Shown here in pieces: positions 18,129 through 27,872 of a DNA stretch of 64,000 nt. The notes below the pieces were generated by a model. The model saw only the letters and a program-made list of their open reading frames with translations. It had not been told where the DNA came from and searched no databases. Origin of the DNA: Legionella sheltonii. GTDB lineage: Bacteria > Pseudomonadota > Gammaproteobacteria > Legionellales > Legionellaceae. Position 1 is the first letter of the stretch. Every line of letters begins with the position of its first letter. Both the position numbers and the translations under genes were made by a program. The stretch spans positions 1 to 64,000 of the forward strand of contig NZ_JAPHOQ010000001.1 of assembly GCF_026191355.1 (NCBI RefSeq), written 5' to 3'.

Positions 18129-18730
18129 AATTTTTTCGCTTTAACACGTGCCAATGCTTGTTGAATGTAGTCTTGCTTAGCATGTATGTCTTGAGTTTTA
18201 TCCGCTTTCAAAGCAAGTTGACGTTTTTCTCTGTAAGCTTGTTGCTTTTCATGTTCCTCGCGCAATAAACGGCTTTGTTTCGCGTGAAAACGTGTGCGTG
18301 CCAAATCTTTATCGTAGTGTACCTCCGGTAAACTAACCATCTCAATGCAATCTACTGGACAGGGTGCGACACACAAACCACAACCGGTACATTCATGGTC
18401 GATTACTGCATGCATTAATTTGCCACTGCCAATAATTGCATCAACTGGGCACGCTTTGATGCATTTGGTACAACCAATACATTCTGCTTCACGAATGACT
18501 GCAACCGATGGCGCGCGAGTATTTGCAAGTGCGTCTGCCAAATAAGGAGTTGGGTCAACCTGCAATAAAGCGCCTAACGCTTTGACGGTGGCAACTCCTC
18601 CAGGAGGACATTTATTAATCGTGGTTGTCCCTTGAGCCAAGGCTTCAGCATAGGGTAAGCAACCAGGAAAATCGCATTCACCGCATTGAGTTTGCGGCAA
18701 AAGCGCGTCAATTTCTTTAACTGAGGCCAT
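18125..18730 (-). CDS. RnfB-like ferredoxin, lacks membrane anchor and Rnf partners
   Basis: The 201-residue product aligns with the soluble part of RnfB/RsxB. It has an N-terminal Fe-S motif ([14 protein letters not shown], then NKCPPGG) and two ferredoxin clusters, [12 protein letters not shown] and [12 protein letters not shown]. RsxB normally starts with a membrane helix. Here homology begins directly at [13 protein letters not shown], and no rnfA, C, D, G or E is adjacent. The ATG at 18730 lies inside the end of metG, and an in-frame start at 18784 would sit deep in metG. The basic, glutamine-rich tail is long. It probably donates electrons to an unidentified acceptor, and its overlap with nth suggests an Fe-S or repair link (inference). 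Confidence 0.88.
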   Translation of the reverse strand: MASVKEIDALLPQTQCGECDFPGCLPYAEALAQGTTTINKCPPGGVATVKALGALLQVDPTPYLADALANTRAPSVAVIREAECIGCTKCIKACPVDAIIGSGKLMHAVIDHECTGCGLCVAPCPVDCIEMVSLPEVHYDKDLARTRFHAKQSRLLREEHEKQQAYREKRQLALKADKTQDIHAKQDYIQQALARVKAKKL

Positions 18731-20378
18731 TGTACACCTGTTTGGATTGCTCCAGCATGGCTTGTATTTTTTCCTTTTCAACACGCACCATTAAAGGCTG
18801 GAAAATATTGAGATGGTGATTTAATAAAGGATGATCGATTGCATCCCAAGCAAGCGGTTCACAATTCAAAAAGTCTTCCGCGGCTTTTGCCATCTGCGGC
18901 AATACCGGCTTTAAATAAGTGATCAGGATGCGAAATAAATTAATTCCCATGGTGCAAATGTCTTGAACTTCAGATAAACGTCCTTCTTCTTTTGCCAAAA
19001 CCCAGGGTTTATTCATATCAATGTACTGATTCACTTTATCAGCACAATCCATGATGTCACGAATAGCGCGTGCGTAATCACGAGAAATAAAAGATTCTAT
19101 GATCTCTGCGCGCATTTCCAGCAGTTCTGCATACAGCTGCGGATCACTTAAGCGGTCGCTGAGGCGGTTATCAAAACGTTTATTAATAAAACCGGCACAA
19201 CGACTGGCGATGTTGACCACTTTACCGACCAAATCGGCGTTGATGCGATTGATAAAATCATCAAAATTTAAATCCAAATCATCAACACGGCCATTGAGTT
19301 TGGCCGCAAAATAATAGCGCAGGTATTCAGGATGTAAATGCTGTAAATAAGTACGCGCTTCAAGGAAAGTCCCACGTGATTTTGACATTTTTTGGCCGTC
19401 AACTGTCAAAAAGCCATGGGTATAAACTGCTGTGGGCATGCGATGACCACTGGCAGCAAGCATGGCGGGCCAAAATAAAGCATGAAAGTAAACAATGTCT
19501 TTACCTACGAAGTGGTACAATTCGGTTGTGGAGTCTTTATCCCAAAATTCACTAAAGGAGATATTTTTCTCATCACAGTATTTTTTAAAACTGGCCATAT
19601 AGCCAATAGGGGCATCAAGCCACACATAGAAGTATTTGTCTGTAGTCCCAGGAATAGCAAATCCAAAATAGGGCGCATCGCGCGAAATATCCCATTGCTT
19701 TAATCCGGCGGCAAACCATTCATCCAGTTTGTTCGCTACCTCTGCTTGCAAGTGACCACTACGGGTCCATTCTCTTAAGAGATGCTCATAACGAGGTAAA
19801 TCAAAGAAGTAATGCTCTGAATCTTTTTCTATAGGTTTGGCACCAGAAATAGCAGATACCGCATCGATTAGATCCGTCGGGGAGTAGGTTGCACCACATA
19901 CTTCACAGTTATCGCCATATTGATCTTTAGCACCGCATTTGGGACAGGTTCCTTTGACATAACGATCTGGCAAAAACATTTGTTTTACGGGGTCATAAGC
20001 CTGGCGTATGGTTCTTTTAATTATTGAGCCATTTGCTTGCAATGCCTCGTAAATCGCTGAAGCCAATGCTTGGTTTTCTGGCGAGTGGGTGGTGTGATAG
20101 CAATCATAATCAATGGCAAAGGCTTTGAAGTCTTGTTCATGGCTTAACTTAATTTCAGCAGTCAACGCTTCAGGTGTAATCCCCATTTGCTCTGCTTTCA
20201 ACATAATTGGGGTCCCATGCGCATCATCGCCACAAATGCTGATGCACTCAATGCCCGACATTTTATGGGTGCGTACCCAGATATCCGTTTGAATGTGTTC
20301 GACCAAATGACCAAGATGTAAATGGCCATTTGCATAAGGTAAGGCGCTGGTTACCAGCATTTTACGTTGTTTCGCCAT
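18717..20378 (-). CDS. metG: Methionyl-tRNA synthetase, short form
   Basis: MetG charges initiator and elongator tRNA-Met. The HIGH motif is [10 protein letters not shown] and the KMSKS motif is [11 protein letters not shown]. The zinc knuckle shows [18 protein letters not shown]. From the ATG at 20378 it has 553 residues, against 677 in E. coli. It stops near the end of the anticodon-binding region, so the C-terminal EMAP/Trbp111-like tRNA-binding domain is absent. Short forms without that domain exist in other bacteria. The stop overlaps the start of the rnfB-like gene by 14 bases. A TTG at 20381 is possible but less likely. Confidence 0.95.
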   Translation of the reverse strand: MAKQRKMLVTSALPYANGHLHLGHLVEHIQTDIWVRTHKMSGIECISICGDDAHGTPIMLKAEQMGITPEALTAEIKLSHEQDFKAFAIDYDCYHTTHSPENQALASAIYEALQANGSIIKRTIRQAYDPVKQMFLPDRYVKGTCPKCGAKDQYGDNCEVCGATYSPTDLIDAVSAISGAKPIEKDSEHYFFDLPRYEHLLREWTRSGHLQAEVANKLDEWFAAGLKQWDISRDAPYFGFAIPGTTDKYFYVWLDAPIGYMASFKKYCDEKNISFSEFWDKDSTTELYHFVGKDIVYFHALFWPAMLAASGHRMPTAVYTHGFLTVDGQKMSKSRGTFLEARTYLQHLHPEYLRYYFAAKLNGRVDDLDLNFDDFINRINADLVGKVVNIASRCAGFINKRFDNRLSDRLSDPQLYAELLEMRAEIIESFISRDYARAIRDIMDCADKVNQYIDMNKPWVLAKEEGRLSEVQDICTMGINLFRILITYLKPVLPQMAKAAEDFLNCEPLAWDAIDHPLLNHHLNIFQPLMVRVEKEKIQAMLEQSKQVYNGLS

Positions 20379-20552
20379 CAATGAGTTACCCGCTTGTGTT
20401 AAATGACAGATTATAACGTATATGAGTGATAAATGCTGTAGGTAGCTGAGTTATTGCGAGAGTCTTAATTATAGGCCCGTTTTGGAATCAAGCGCACCAT
20501 ACAATGCGGTATTCCCACAGATTTAAAATGAGTTGCCACTCTTTTGCGTGTA

Positions 20553-20580
20553 CAAAAAAAAACGCGGCCTAGGCCGCGTT
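20553..20580 (-). terminator. Rho-independent terminator of the 20606-21397 gene
   Basis: A perfect 20-base palindrome (20561-20580, AACGCGGCCT/AGGCCGCGTT) is followed, on the minus strand, by a T-run (A-run at 20554-20562 on the plus strand). It starts 26 bases after the stop codon. Confidence 0.85.
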
Positions 20581-20605
20581 TAGCAGTAATTTTCACGCAA
20601 CCTAA

Positions 20606-21397
20606 TTATTGCTGGCTGCCTGAAAGCTTACGTGCAGGTGTGTGAGCAGCTTCTTCGTCCAGACTAAGTAAATCTTCTTCGGATTTTTTAGCAGTAACAG
20701 TAGGTTTTGATGAAAGAAGTGGTTTAAAGTTTAACACGTCCGCTTCTTTTTGCTCTTTCCTTTCAACTTTAGAAGAACCTAAATTGCCTAATGGGCTAGG
20801 AACTGTTGTTACTAACAGGTCATCTTGCTCATCTTCATTAGCTGTATGAATCACTAAAGGTTTGCGGCTAGCACTAGCCTTTTTGCAGCAGCCTGCAACC
20901 CATTTAACAAAATTGCCAGCAGCAGCACCAACATAAGCTAGGGTAGAAGTAGCTGCAAAAGATAATGCAGAAGCAACACCGATTTGTGCAAGAGCGTTAG
21001 CGCCAGCGATACCTGCAATCGAAATACCGTAGACGGAGAATGAAGCAACAGCAGTTAAAGCAGCAGGCCACAAGAATAAAGTAAGGGCAGCAGCACCAGC
21101 AACAGCTAAAGAAGTCCAAGCAGCAACAGCAATCGCTTTCTTATGCGCAACTAAAAAGTCAGCAGCTGCACGAGTAACAGTCTTGAGACCATCAGCTAAT
21201 AAGCCAACTAAAGATTTGATACCATCAGCTAATAAGCCAATTAAACCAGGCTTCTTCACAGATTGACCGGTATCTTTATCTGTTTCAGTAGAGCCTAATA
21301 TTAAGTTAGTAATAAAGTTAAAGGCAGTAGCTGGCGCATAACCAACTGCACTGAAGAAATTACTGATTTTTTTTTTCTGAATTTTTGTTAATGCCAT
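20606..21397 (-). CDS. Orphan Ala-rich membrane protein with repeated GLLADG motif
   Basis: This 263-residue protein is one I do not recognise. It has a basic N-terminus (ALTKIQKKK) and a duplicated segment (IGLLADGIKSL then VGLLADGLKTV). A long Ala/Val-rich hydrophobic centre spans about residues 85-165, probably three or four membrane helices, followed by a cysteine pair (WVAGCCKKAS). The acidic polar tail ends EEAAHTPARKLSGSQQ. The tandem repeat is also clear in DNA near 21186-21245. Cytosolic polar tail plus hydrophobic hairpins fits several host-membrane-targeted Dot/Icm proteins (inference). It has its own strong terminator, so it is probably monocistronic. Confidence 0.8.
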   Translation of the reverse strand: MALTKIQKKKISNFFSAVGYAPATAFNFITNLILGSTETDKDTGQSVKKPGLIGLLADGIKSLVGLLADGLKTVTRAAADFLVAHKKAIAVAAWTSLAVAGAAALTLFLWPAALTAVASFSVYGISIAGIAGANALAQIGVASALSFAATSTLAYVGAAAGNFVKWVAGCCKKASASRKPLVIHTANEDEQDDLLVTTVPSPLGNLGSSKVERKEQKEADVLNFKPLLSSKPTVTAKKSEEDLLSLDEEAAHTPARKLSGSQQ

Positions 21398-21617
21398 GTT
21401 TTACTCCAAGGTTATAAATCACGGCGGATGATAGCAATGTTTTTGCTACATGTGAATCAAAAATGCTCAATTTGTTGTAACAAAAGTGTAAAATTATTTG
21501 ATTTTTTGGCACCAATAGTATAAAAAATTTTCACATTTTTCTTTATTTATCCTTAACGAGCAATTATTGTTCGTCCGTGAGTCTTAGTTATCAGTTAGGG
21601 CCTATCAATACCTGTCT

Positions 21618-22316
21618 TTAATCGATATTACTTTGGTGAGATGAATGACGGTATAAGGTAGGGTCAGCAACTCCAGCTCCGATAAAACCACGTCGTCTAA
21701 ACGTACAACTGTCGCATTCTCCGCAAGCTTGGCCAGCATCATTTGCCTGATAGCATGAAACCGTTAAGCTATAGTCTACGCCTAGGCTTGTCCCCAATTG
21801 AATGGTTTGTGCCTTACTCAAGTGCTGTAAGGGCGCGTGAATGGAAAAATGATCCCCAGTGACCCCAGCTTTGGTTGCCAAATTGGCTAAAGTTTGAAAT
21901 GCATCGATAAATTCGGGACGACAATCCGGATAATGTGAATAATCAACAGAGCTTGCGCCGATAAAGATATCTCGTGCCCCTATGGATTCAGCAAGACCTA
22001 AGGCCATTGACAAGAAAATTGTATTGCGAGCAGGAACATAAGTAACGGGAATCTCAGAGCTCTCCTGAAAAGCAGGTACTTCCAAGTTGGAATTAGTCAA
22101 AGCGGAATTGCGGAACAGTTCTGTATCTAAGGTAACGATATGATGTTTGGCCACTTTATAATGTTGTGCAATACGCTGCGCGGCGAGCAGCTCAGCAGAA
22201 TGCCTTTGTCCATAAGCAAAACTTAGTGCATAACAGGAAAAACCTTTGGAGGTTGCTAAAGCCAGACAAGTCGTTGAATCCAGACCTCCAGACAGTAAGA
22301 CTACCGCTTTTTTCAT
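21618..22316 (-). CDS. queC: 7-cyano-7-deazaguanine synthase
   Basis: QueC converts 7-carboxy-7-deazaguanine to preQ0 for queuosine tRNA modification. The PP-loop reads [17 protein letters not shown] and the zinc-binding cysteines are in [15 protein letters not shown]. It has 232 residues, against 231 in E. coli. No other que gene is visible next to it. It diverges from manC across a 335-base gap. Confidence 0.97.
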   Translation of the reverse strand: MKKAVVLLSGGLDSTTCLALATSKGFSCYALSFAYGQRHSAELLAAQRIAQHYKVAKHHIVTLDTELFRNSALTNSNLEVPAFQESSEIPVTYVPARNTIFLSMALGLAESIGARDIFIGASSVDYSHYPDCRPEFIDAFQTLANLATKAGVTGDHFSIHAPLQHLSKAQTIQLGTSLGVDYSLTVSCYQANDAGQACGECDSCTFRRRGFIGAGVADPTLYRHSSHQSNID

Positions 22317-22651
22317 AATGTAAAAGTCTCCATGAAGAATTTAGCTATCTTATAACATGTTCAATAAGCCTAAGTAAAAAAAGCTCGTTAAATTTTACGG
22401 ACAGACCAGGAAGTTAAAGGAAATCATTTTTTACTACGTGCCGAGATTTGCCGGCGGAATCCAGAAATTTTGAACCCTTTACTCGACCCTGCTGACCAGT
22501 CGCAGGGGCTAGGCAGGGTATTTTACCATTTAACTGAATGATGCCTGAAAATGTAGCCAGGGTTTCTGTCTAGATCTTATCGAGAAGTTACCTTTTTTTA
22601 GGTCAAAAATACTGTTAGAATGCGCCAAATTATGCCATAACATGGGACCTT
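22317..22651. other. Divergent queC / manC region with competing hairpins
   Basis: Promoters for both genes should be here. At 22486-22519 the sequence ACCCTGC can pair with GCAGGG at 22502-22507 or with GCAGGGT at 22513-22519, giving two mutually exclusive stems. A run of T's follows at 22593-22599. I see no gene, and no known riboswitch consensus that I can recognise. Confidence 0.35.
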
Positions 22652-24076
22652 ATGACGACTACTTTTTATCCTGTTATCCTAGCTGGAGGTTCTGGAACTC
22701 GTTTATGGCCGTTATCTCGTAAAAATTATCCGAAACAATTTCTGGCCTTAAACGGAGAATTATCCCTTTTACAGCAAACCGTGAAAAGAGCTCAGAACTT
22801 GGTAAGTACTCAATCTCTTATTGTGAGTAATGACGCTCATTATTTTCTTTGCCAGGATCAATTAAATCATTTTACCCATTCAATGACTTATCTGCTGGAG
22901 CCTTGTGCCCGCAATACGGCTCCGGCGATTGCCTGTGCTGCGCATTATTTATCGCAAATTGCCGGCCCAGATGCAATGATGTTAGTACTGCCTTCAGACC
23001 ATTGGATAGCCGATGATCAGGCATGGCGAGAAGCGATGTTGATCGGGGCGCAATTTGCGGCCGAGCATCAAGCTCTAGTTACTTTTGGTATTGAGCCTGA
23101 TAGCCCTAAAACAGGATATGGTTATATAGAGGCGGGTATGTCCTTAACCGACAAGGTGCAGCAAGTTTTAAGTTTTAGAGAAAAACCAGCCATTGAGATG
23201 GCAAAAGAGTTTATCGCCAGTGGCAATTATTTTTGGAATAGTGGCATGTTTGTATGTCGTGCTGGTGTCTATCTCCAGGAATTGGCCGAATACCAGCCGG
23301 ATATTTATTATTTTAGTCAGCAAGCAGTTTCAAAAGCCCAGCATCATCATGATTTTTTACGTCTTGATTTAGAATGCTTTTCGCGTTGTGAGGCAGAGTC
23401 GATTGATTATGCGATTATGGAAAAGACAAATAAAGCGGCTGTTATTCCTGTTTCCATGCAATGGAGTGATTTAGGATGTTGGTCTGCAGTTGCCGATGCA
23501 AACATACCGGATCAAGACGGAAATACGGTGACTGGAAAAGTTATTGCTCAGCAGAGTACGAATTGCTTGATTCATAGTACCGACATTTTGGTCACTGCAA
23601 TCGGGGTTCAAGATCAAATTATTGTTGCAACCCAAGATGCTGTTTTAGTAGCAGACAAGCAATATTCACAACAGGTTAAGGATTTGGTGAGTTCTTTAAG
23701 TAAAGATCATCATCAAGTAACCCAGGATCATCAACGGGTATCTCGTCCATGGGGATATTATGAGATTTTAGCCGAGGGTGCTTCATTTAAGGTAAAGCGA
23801 CTGATGGTGAAACCTGGAGCACGTTTATCCTTACAAATGCATCAGCATCGAGCGGAACATTGGGTGGTTGTCTCTGGAAAAGCAGAAGTAATCAATGATA
23901 GGCAAACAATCCACTTATCGGTAAATCAATCGACTTATATTGCACAAAATACGCTGCATCGATTAAGCAACCCAGGGGATGAGCCGCTGTATGTCATTGA
24001 GGTACAAAGTGGCGCCTATTTGGGAGAAGATGATATTAAGCGTTTTGATGATATTTATGCCCGTGATCTCTCCTAA
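22652..24076 (+). CDS. manC: Mannose-1-P guanylyltransferase / mannose-6-P isomerase
   Basis: This enzyme makes GDP-mannose from mannose-1-phosphate and GTP; the type II isomerase domain converts fructose-6-P to mannose-6-P. The nucleotidyltransferase motif is ILAGGSGTRLWPLSRKNYPK. FREKPAIEMAKEFI and NSGMFVCRA are typical of the family. The C-terminal cupin carries RPWGYYEI, MVKPGARLSLQMHQHRAEHW and NTLHRLSNPG. Its 474 residues fit the AlgA/ManC bifunctional class. It stands alone, 22 kb from the polysaccharide cluster it probably serves. Confidence 0.96.
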   Translation: MTTTFYPVILAGGSGTRLWPLSRKNYPKQFLALNGELSLLQQTVKRAQNLVSTQSLIVSNDAHYFLCQDQLNHFTHSMTYLLEPCARNTAPAIACAAHYLSQIAGPDAMMLVLPSDHWIADDQAWREAMLIGAQFAAEHQALVTFGIEPDSPKTGYGYIEAGMSLTDKVQQVLSFREKPAIEMAKEFIASGNYFWNSGMFVCRAGVYLQELAEYQPDIYYFSQQAVSKAQHHHDFLRLDLECFSRCEAESIDYAIMEKTNKAAVIPVSMQWSDLGCWSAVADANIPDQDGNTVTGKVIAQQSTNCLIHSTDILVTAIGVQDQIIVATQDAVLVADKQYSQQVKDLVSSLSKDHHQVTQDHQRVSRPWGYYEILAEGASFKVKRLMVKPGARLSLQMHQHRAEHWVVVSGKAEVINDRQTIHLSVNQSTYIAQNTLHRLSNPGDEPLYVIEVQSGAYLGEDDIKRFDDIYARDLS

Positions 24077-24259
24077 AAATTGAGCCGCCTGTAGGTAGGG
24101 TCTTGACCCAAGCTACCAGACCACAATGATTTTTACATCATGGGGCATCTTAACCCCGAGTTTCACATTATTTCACCTCAAAATATGATTAAGTGCCTCT
24201 TAAAATGAATTATTTTGTAAAATTATGGTTTCAAATGTGTAAATCAATGTATGTACATC

Positions 24260-24288
24260 TTGTTTTTTTAATTGATTTTATGTTATAA
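24260..24288 (+). promoter_or_regulatory. Candidate sigma70-type promoter for the 24363 gene
   Basis: TTGTTT (24260-24265) and TTATAA (24283-24288) are separated by exactly 17 bases, about 75 bases before the chosen start codon. The match is good, but the surrounding DNA is very AT-rich. Confidence 0.4.
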
Positions 24289-24362
24289 AAAAGAACAGAT
24301 TAATTTTTTACTTAGATTAAATGAATTAGTCGCCGAAATTCATGAACACCGAGGTGGCACTT

Positions 24363-26594
24363 ATGGCAACAAGTAGCGCAATTCTTCAATCCTTTCTTCG
24401 AGATGCTTTAAAAGAAAATAAGGAACTTGCTGATTTGAGCTTCGAGGATTTGCTTAAGTACAACAGAGCAGAGTGCGGCCTTATCAAGATAGATCCAGAT
24501 CAGCTTAATTTTGAAGATGAAGAGGAAATTCAATTTGAAACCCTCAGCCCATTGCTTCATGAGAATAACGCCATCGTTTTGCAGGATGGCGTGCTTTATT
24601 ATGTTGATATAGATGTAGATCTAAAAAAAGTAAGTATTCGCTTAATTGAAGAACCAGATGAACTCGATCCCAGTGCACAGACTTATGATTACTTTCAATC
24701 TATACGCCTTCAAAAGCAATATGACCAATTAAAACAGACCTGTTCTAAAAAGTATCAACGTGCCAGAGGAGCAGAGCTAGACGCTATTCGCTCTTTAACT
24801 GGTCGCGCGTACACGGAGCATCGTAGTGATAGTTTTCTGCCCTCCTTAGAGTTTTATTTAGGAGTATTGGATAACACGGATAGGGTTATGTTTGCCTATA
24901 TGAATGACAAACAAAAAGAAGAGTTGGCATTCAATTTGAAAATCACCCTGATGCTTTTGGCAGCGCAACAAAAGCATGAGATTGACTATCAAAAAACAGA
25001 AAATGCAAAAAAATATGGTGAATACATTAAAAGATGCTCAAAATTTCTTATAGAGCTGGATCCTGAGTATCAAGAACGAATCAAAAAGCATCCTGAACAA
25101 GAAGAGCTTCATCCTGATCAGCCAATAAAATATTTGGGTATTCCCCTTGGTCAATTGTTGGCTAGAGACATTGCTGATTTATCTGGTGGGACGGCAAGAA
25201 AAATTAGAGACAACATGGGCGGTCTGAATGAAGGGCGGCTATATTGGGTATGGGGATCAAGTTTCTTAAAAACCGTGATTAGCCTGGTTCCCGAAGATCG
25301 TTTTTATCAAAAACAGGCAACCGATGCGATAAGAGTGCCTGATCCTTATACCGGGAATCTGAGCTGGATTTTATATTACGCTCGTTTTGCCCTGAATCTG
25401 TTTTTATTGCTCAAGCACACCGTTAAACATCCATGGATGAGTGACGAAGAGGCAAAAACACCTTGGCAGGAGCGTTTCCTAACTCAATGGGATCAAAGAA
25501 AATTTACCTTATTGAATGATTCAATTTGGGGAACGGCTAATTTAGTGTGTTTTTTCTGGCTTACTGGAAAAGGTTTATTAGGTACAGCGGGGGATGCGGT
25601 TACTCTTGCACTATTAGTTTTTGATATTGCCATAGCATTATGGGATTTTGCTGAGCAAAGTACAAAATATAATAAAGCCATGCTGCAATATGATGAAGAT
25701 TTAGAACGATTACACAGACAACTTCAAGCGCTTAAGGATCTAGAATTAGTAAGCAAGCTACAGGATGAAGAGCTAAAAGCAAAGCGTCAAATCGAGATGC
25801 AAATCCACGCATTAAAACGGGAAAAGTTAAAATGTGAAAGGGAGTGGCATCTGCAAAAGGTATCCTTAATTGTTAATATTGCCTACGCTGTTAGTTTGAT
25901 GGCGGCTTTTATGATCTTAACCATGCCATTCATGCCGATATCAGCTCCAGTTTTAGCTTCAATGGCCATCGCTGGTGCAGTATTGTGCCTTGCATTTACG
26001 ATTATTAGTAATGCAATCAAAGGAGGCATTGAAATCTATAAAACCTATAAGAATAGACAAGAGCAAGAAGAGGATGCTGCGCAAAAGATTAAGATGTTAA
26101 TCAAGTTATTAAAAGAGAATAAAGATCTCGATCTGGATGAAAAAAAGCTACTTTATCTTGAAATTAAGAAATGCCAAGCAGAATCCGAATATCAAAAAGA
26201 GATGATAGTTTATCAATCAGTCAATTTAGTGCGCAGCATTTTGATACAATGTATGGTTCCTGCTGTTGTTTTTGCCAGTTTAATGTTTGTACCTCTAGGC
26301 ATAGGCATCCCTATGCTTGTTGCAGCAGCAGCGTTGGCGATCGCATCGCAACTTTTGGTGGATGCTCTATTTAAACCAGAAGAAAAAAGTTCGTTGGAAT
26401 TTGATGACAAAGAATATTCGGCGTTTTGTAAAAAACTTCTTGAAGAGCCTACGCCTGAACCAAAACCTGAGCGTTCATTCATTTTCTCCTTGTGGAGTAA
26501 AAAAGAGCTTTCAAGCGAGAAAGTACCCTTGTTGGCTAGTGACGATGGACAAACGGTTACCCCAGCTGGTTCTCCCATGAATGATTTTTGTTAG
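24363..26594 (+). CDS. Large orphan membrane / coiled-coil protein, effector candidate
   Basis: This 743-residue protein is one I do not recognise. Hydrophobic pairs occur near residues 335-430 (LYYARFALNLFLLLKH; TANLVCFFWLTGKGLL; AVTLALLVFDIAIALW). A long coiled coil lies at about 440-505, rich in E, K, L and Q (LERLHRQLQALKDLELVSKL). Further hydrophobic pairs lie near 510-560 and 630-670, with a charged helix between them (about 570-615). The C-terminus has EEPTPEPKPERS and ends TPAGSPMNDFC. The start at 24363 is chosen because GAGGTGG precedes it at good spacing, unlike the ATG at 24342. The build resembles vesicle-targeting Legionella effectors (inference). Confidence 0.8.
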   Translation: MATSSAILQSFLRDALKENKELADLSFEDLLKYNRAECGLIKIDPDQLNFEDEEEIQFETLSPLLHENNAIVLQDGVLYYVDIDVDLKKVSIRLIEEPDELDPSAQTYDYFQSIRLQKQYDQLKQTCSKKYQRARGAELDAIRSLTGRAYTEHRSDSFLPSLEFYLGVLDNTDRVMFAYMNDKQKEELAFNLKITLMLLAAQQKHEIDYQKTENAKKYGEYIKRCSKFLIELDPEYQERIKKHPEQEELHPDQPIKYLGIPLGQLLARDIADLSGGTARKIRDNMGGLNEGRLYWVWGSSFLKTVISLVPEDRFYQKQATDAIRVPDPYTGNLSWILYYARFALNLFLLLKHTVKHPWMSDEEAKTPWQERFLTQWDQRKFTLLNDSIWGTANLVCFFWLTGKGLLGTAGDAVTLALLVFDIAIALWDFAEQSTKYNKAMLQYDEDLERLHRQLQALKDLELVSKLQDEELKAKRQIEMQIHALKREKLKCEREWHLQKVSLIVNIAYAVSLMAAFMILTMPFMPISAPVLASMAIAGAVLCLAFTIISNAIKGGIEIYKTYKNRQEQEEDAAQKIKMLIKLLKENKDLDLDEKKLLYLEIKKCQAESEYQKEMIVYQSVNLVRSILIQCMVPAVVFASLMFVPLGIGIPMLVAAAALAIASQLLVDALFKPEEKSSLEFDDKEYSAFCKKLLEEPTPEPKPERSFIFSLWSKKELSSEKVPLLASDDGQTVTPAGSPMNDFC

Positions 26595-26618
26595 TATTGT
26601 AACCTGAATTTTTTAGCT

Positions 26619-26640
26619 CGGATTAACGCAGCGTAATCCG
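26619..26640. repeat. REP-like palindrome
   Basis: CGGATTA and TAATCCG flank an eight-base loop, just after the 24363 gene. A related GC-rich palindrome lies at 31055-31084. It may also stabilise the end of the transcript. Confidence 0.5.
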
Positions 26641-26785
26641 GGCCAGGCGTTTTCTGTAGTATTTAAATTAGACATTTTAGTTAATTAATTTTCATTAAAA
26701 TTCAATATCTTATATAAAAATAAAAACTGGCTTTCAGGTTCATCTTATGTATAATGTTCAAAAGAAGCTTGGTTGGAGTGTCTTA

Positions 26786-27547
26786 ATGAAAAAGCTCACT
26801 GCCCTTTTGTTGCTTGTTTTTTCTGTCAACGTCGTTGCTTCTGTAGGATTTGGCGATGCATGTGACACGCATGCAGGCATGTCTGACTCTTATGTGCTTG
26901 CCCTCAGTTCACAGCCAGGTTTTTGTCAAACTTATGGTTATGAAGCAGGTAAACCCGAGTGCATGCACTTATCTAAAAACTCGTATCAAGCAAAACATCT
27001 TACCTTACATGGTTTATGGCCAAATCAGAATGCTTGTGGTCAAAGCTATGGATTCTGCGGGGTAGAACAAAAATCCAGACATTGTGCTTATCCTCCCCTG
27101 AGTTTATCACCCCAAGTATCGGAAAATTTGAAAAAACTTATGCCCAGTTACAATTATGGGAGTTGTTTGGAGCGCCATGAATGGAATAAGCATGGCAGTT
27201 GTCAAATTTTGTCTGCAGATGAGTATTTTTCTTTAGCCATGCGATTGACCGTAGCGGTCGATAATTCAGTTTTAGGACAGTATCTTACCCAACATCAAGG
27301 ACAAAAAGTGCCATTAACTGTTTTGCGGGAGAGGGTAGCCCAAGCCTTTGGAAAAAAGAACTCTGGCAAGGTTTATTTAGGCTGTAGAAATGGTATTTTG
27401 GTTGATATTTATATCCAATTGCCGGCTTTAATCCCTTTTAATGAATCGTTAGAATCTCTAATCGATGATGCTCCTAATGCTCCAGTGAACGATACTTGTC
27501 CCGCTCATGTAATGCTTTCTGATTTTAATAAGGGATCCTGGTTTTAG
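26786..27547 (+). CDS. srnA: Secreted T2-family ribonuclease
   Basis: RNase T2 enzymes cut single-stranded RNA through a 2',3'-cyclic phosphate. Both catalytic signatures are present: LTLHGLWPN (CAS-1) and ERHEWNKHGSC (CAS-2). The signal peptide MKKLTALLLLVFSVNVVAS predicts export, and the many cysteines (about a dozen) fit the disulfide-rich fold. Legionella pneumophila SrnA is a type II-secreted enzyme of this family. I assign the symbol by family and by the plaC gene 8 kb away, not by alignment. The start is the ATG at 26786, at the signal peptide, preceded by TTGGAG; an upstream ATG at 26747 is unlikely. Confidence 0.9.
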   Translation: MKKLTALLLLVFSVNVVASVGFGDACDTHAGMSDSYVLALSSQPGFCQTYGYEAGKPECMHLSKNSYQAKHLTLHGLWPNQNACGQSYGFCGVEQKSRHCAYPPLSLSPQVSENLKKLMPSYNYGSCLERHEWNKHGSCQILSADEYFSLAMRLTVAVDNSVLGQYLTQHQGQKVPLTVLRERVAQAFGKKNSGKVYLGCRNGILVDIYIQLPALIPFNESLESLIDDAPNAPVNDTCPAHVMLSDFNKGSWF

Positions 27548-27872
27548 CTACCTCCTGGAAAAAGGAACGTCAGGGATCCCTGCACCCTCTGTGAATTAGC
27601 TAATTCGTAAGCACAATAGCTAAGAAAGTTACTCAAAAAAATTTTTTAGCAAGTCATAATACTTTTATGAGACCAGCTACTCCTCAATCGGGTAGAACAG
27701 ATCTTGAGTAGACTCTACCCTGGCTGATGGAGTTATTATCCCTGTAAATATTTTCATCATGTGAATATCTAGGCCAATAGCGAATTCAAAGAGTGATGCA
27801 TCATCATTGACCTTGCACATTGCCAGAACTTGCTCTAATGTAGAGGAATTATTGAAACTAGGAATGAAATCT
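27548..27872. other. Intergenic region, one weak hairpin
   Basis: This 325-base region has no gene that I can see. A seven-base stem GGGTAGA/TCTACCC (27690-27696 and 27714-27720) is not followed by a T-run. An alternative CTACTC/GAGTAG pairing overlaps it. Confidence 0.4.

Noticed and set aside
22317..22651. PreQ1 riboswitch near queC
   Set aside because: I see no preQ1 aptamer core, and the region diverges to manC; the hairpin is noted only as a structure.
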